NCBI GenBank assembly: GCA_002452555.1
Contig: DKER01000175.1
Span: forward strand, 1-15,190
DNA: 15,190 bases
Source: Fidelibacterota bacterium UBA6817
GTDB taxonomy: Bacteria; Fidelibacterota; Fidelibacteria; Fidelibacterales; Fidelibacteraceae
Direction: 5' to 3'
In this document: piece by piece, positions 14,648-15,190 of the stretch
Numbering within the stretch: the stretch's first letter is position 1
How the letters are laid out: each line of letters starts with the position of its first letter
Notes under the pieces: generated by a model
Seen by the model: the letters and a program-made list of their open reading frames with translations, nothing else
Told to the model about the DNA's origin: nothing
Database searches by the model: none
Translations under genes and position numbers: made by a program

Positions 14648-15190
14648 TTAATAATGACGCTTTTGAGGTTTATGAAGCGACAGGTCAACAGACGATGTGG
14701 ACAGATCTGCAGATGTTCCGTTCCAGTGAGCGATTGTATGTTTCAGCCAGGACCGGTCATCCCGCATCGGATAATCGGTTCTGAATTGGGCTCCTCTGCT
14801 TTCCTGCCGGTTCAAAGCCCCTTTAAGAATTACATCTGCCAGGTCAAGACTTCCTTTCAGCTGAACAGCCCATAACAGGTCGAAATTAGCAATGCGTCCT
14901 GAACTGTTCAGACCAATATTTTTATATCTTTCTTTTAATTCCCGAACTTTTTCGAGAGAATTTGTCATAGTCCGGGCTTCCCGGAAAATACCGGCGCCTT
15001 TATCCATGGCTTCTCCCAATTCACGTTTCAATACAGAATGGTTTTCGCTTCCTTTAGAACGGAAAAGACGGGTAATTTTTTCATCTTCTTCTTTCAGGAT
15101 GCTGTTATAGAATGTGAGTCCGGTTTCATCCGATCCCCCATCTTTAAAATAAGCTGCGGCAGATTCACCGGCAATTTTACCGAAAACGAC
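14648..15190 (-). CDS. sdhA: Succinate dehydrogenase / fumarate reductase flavoprotein subunit, C-terminal part (5' end outside window)
   Basis: The minus-strand frame is open from the right edge to TAA at 14648-14650 and gives the last 180 residues. The fragment starts VVFGKIAGESAAAYF, which ends the FAD domain, then runs through the helical C-terminal domain with LKGALNRQESRGAQFRTDYPMRDD and SWLKHT. ESRGA-x-x-R-x-D-P/YP-x-RDD is diagnostic for SdhA/FrdA, and its Arg takes part in dicarboxylate binding in the family. The missing upstream part should contain the FAD-binding site, and a cytochrome b subunit gene is expected beyond it. The longest ATG-started frame inside the window (from 15031) is only an internal Met of this gene. 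Confidence 0.93.
   Translation of the reverse strand, partial: VVFGKIAGESAAAYFKDGGSDETGLTFYNSILKEEDEKITRLFRSKGSENHSVLKRELGEAMDKGAGIFREARTMTNSLEKVRELKERYKNIGLNSSGRIANFDLLWAVQLKGSLDLADVILKGALNRQESRGAQFRTDYPMRDDRSWLKHTIAHWNGTSADLSTSSVDLSLHKPQKRHY

Overview
This window is a stretch of bacterial chromosome at roughly 40% GC with AT-rich intergenic gaps. No phage, insertion sequence, CRISPR array, tRNA or rRNA is visible. The gene content suggests a Gram-negative-type bacterium. It includes a fumarate reductase/succinate dehydrogenase pair, a small outer-membrane-barrel-like protein behind a signal peptide, an M16 peptidase pair in which one partner is a lipoprotein, and a GroEL under a HrcA/CIRCE operator. 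Clear Shine-Dalgarno sites and sigma-70-like -35/-10 boxes occur throughout. The overall flavour resembles poorly cultured lineages around the Fibrobacteres-Chlorobi-Bacteroidetes superphylum (Marinimicrobia- or KSB1-like). That is an impression from protein style, not a demonstrated placement.

Layout: (1) 1-2525, plus strand: the tail of an unknown gene, then two overlapping GT-B glycosyltransferases, probably part of a surface-polysaccharide cluster. (2) 2552-4508, minus strand: a single-gene groEL unit with a vegetative promoter, a perfect CIRCE operator, a strong SD site and a terminator preceded by two short heptamer repeat arrays. No groES is present, and GroEL carries an extra segment of about 16 residues. 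(3) 4618-7083, plus strand, divergent from groEL: an 821-residue fusion of an AMP-forming acyl ligase, an acyl carrier protein and a PlsC-type acyltransferase. (4) 7126-7578, minus: a YbaN/DUF454 membrane protein. (5) 7842-8747, plus: a HemC (porphobilinogen deaminase) homologue that has lost the catalytic Asp and the Cys that anchors the dipyrromethane cofactor. It ends at a strong bidirectional terminator. (6) 8813-9484, minus: a secreted barrel-like protein with an acidic repeat and two good promoters. (7) 9618-15190, minus: a compact run reading sdhA/frdA (partial), sdhB/frdB, catalytic M16 peptidase, non-catalytic M16 lipoprotein and MmgE/PrpD, with gaps of at most 62 bases, so probably one operon.

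Functional threads: glycosyltransferases (envelope sugar), acyl activation and transfer (phospholipid recycling or synthesis), protein folding under heat-shock control, and a respiratory/organic-acid block coupled to envelope proteolysis. The most unusual single gene is the HemC-like protein at 7842-8747. It keeps the length, the N-terminal signature and many HemC motifs but cannot be an ordinary hydroxymethylbilane synthase.
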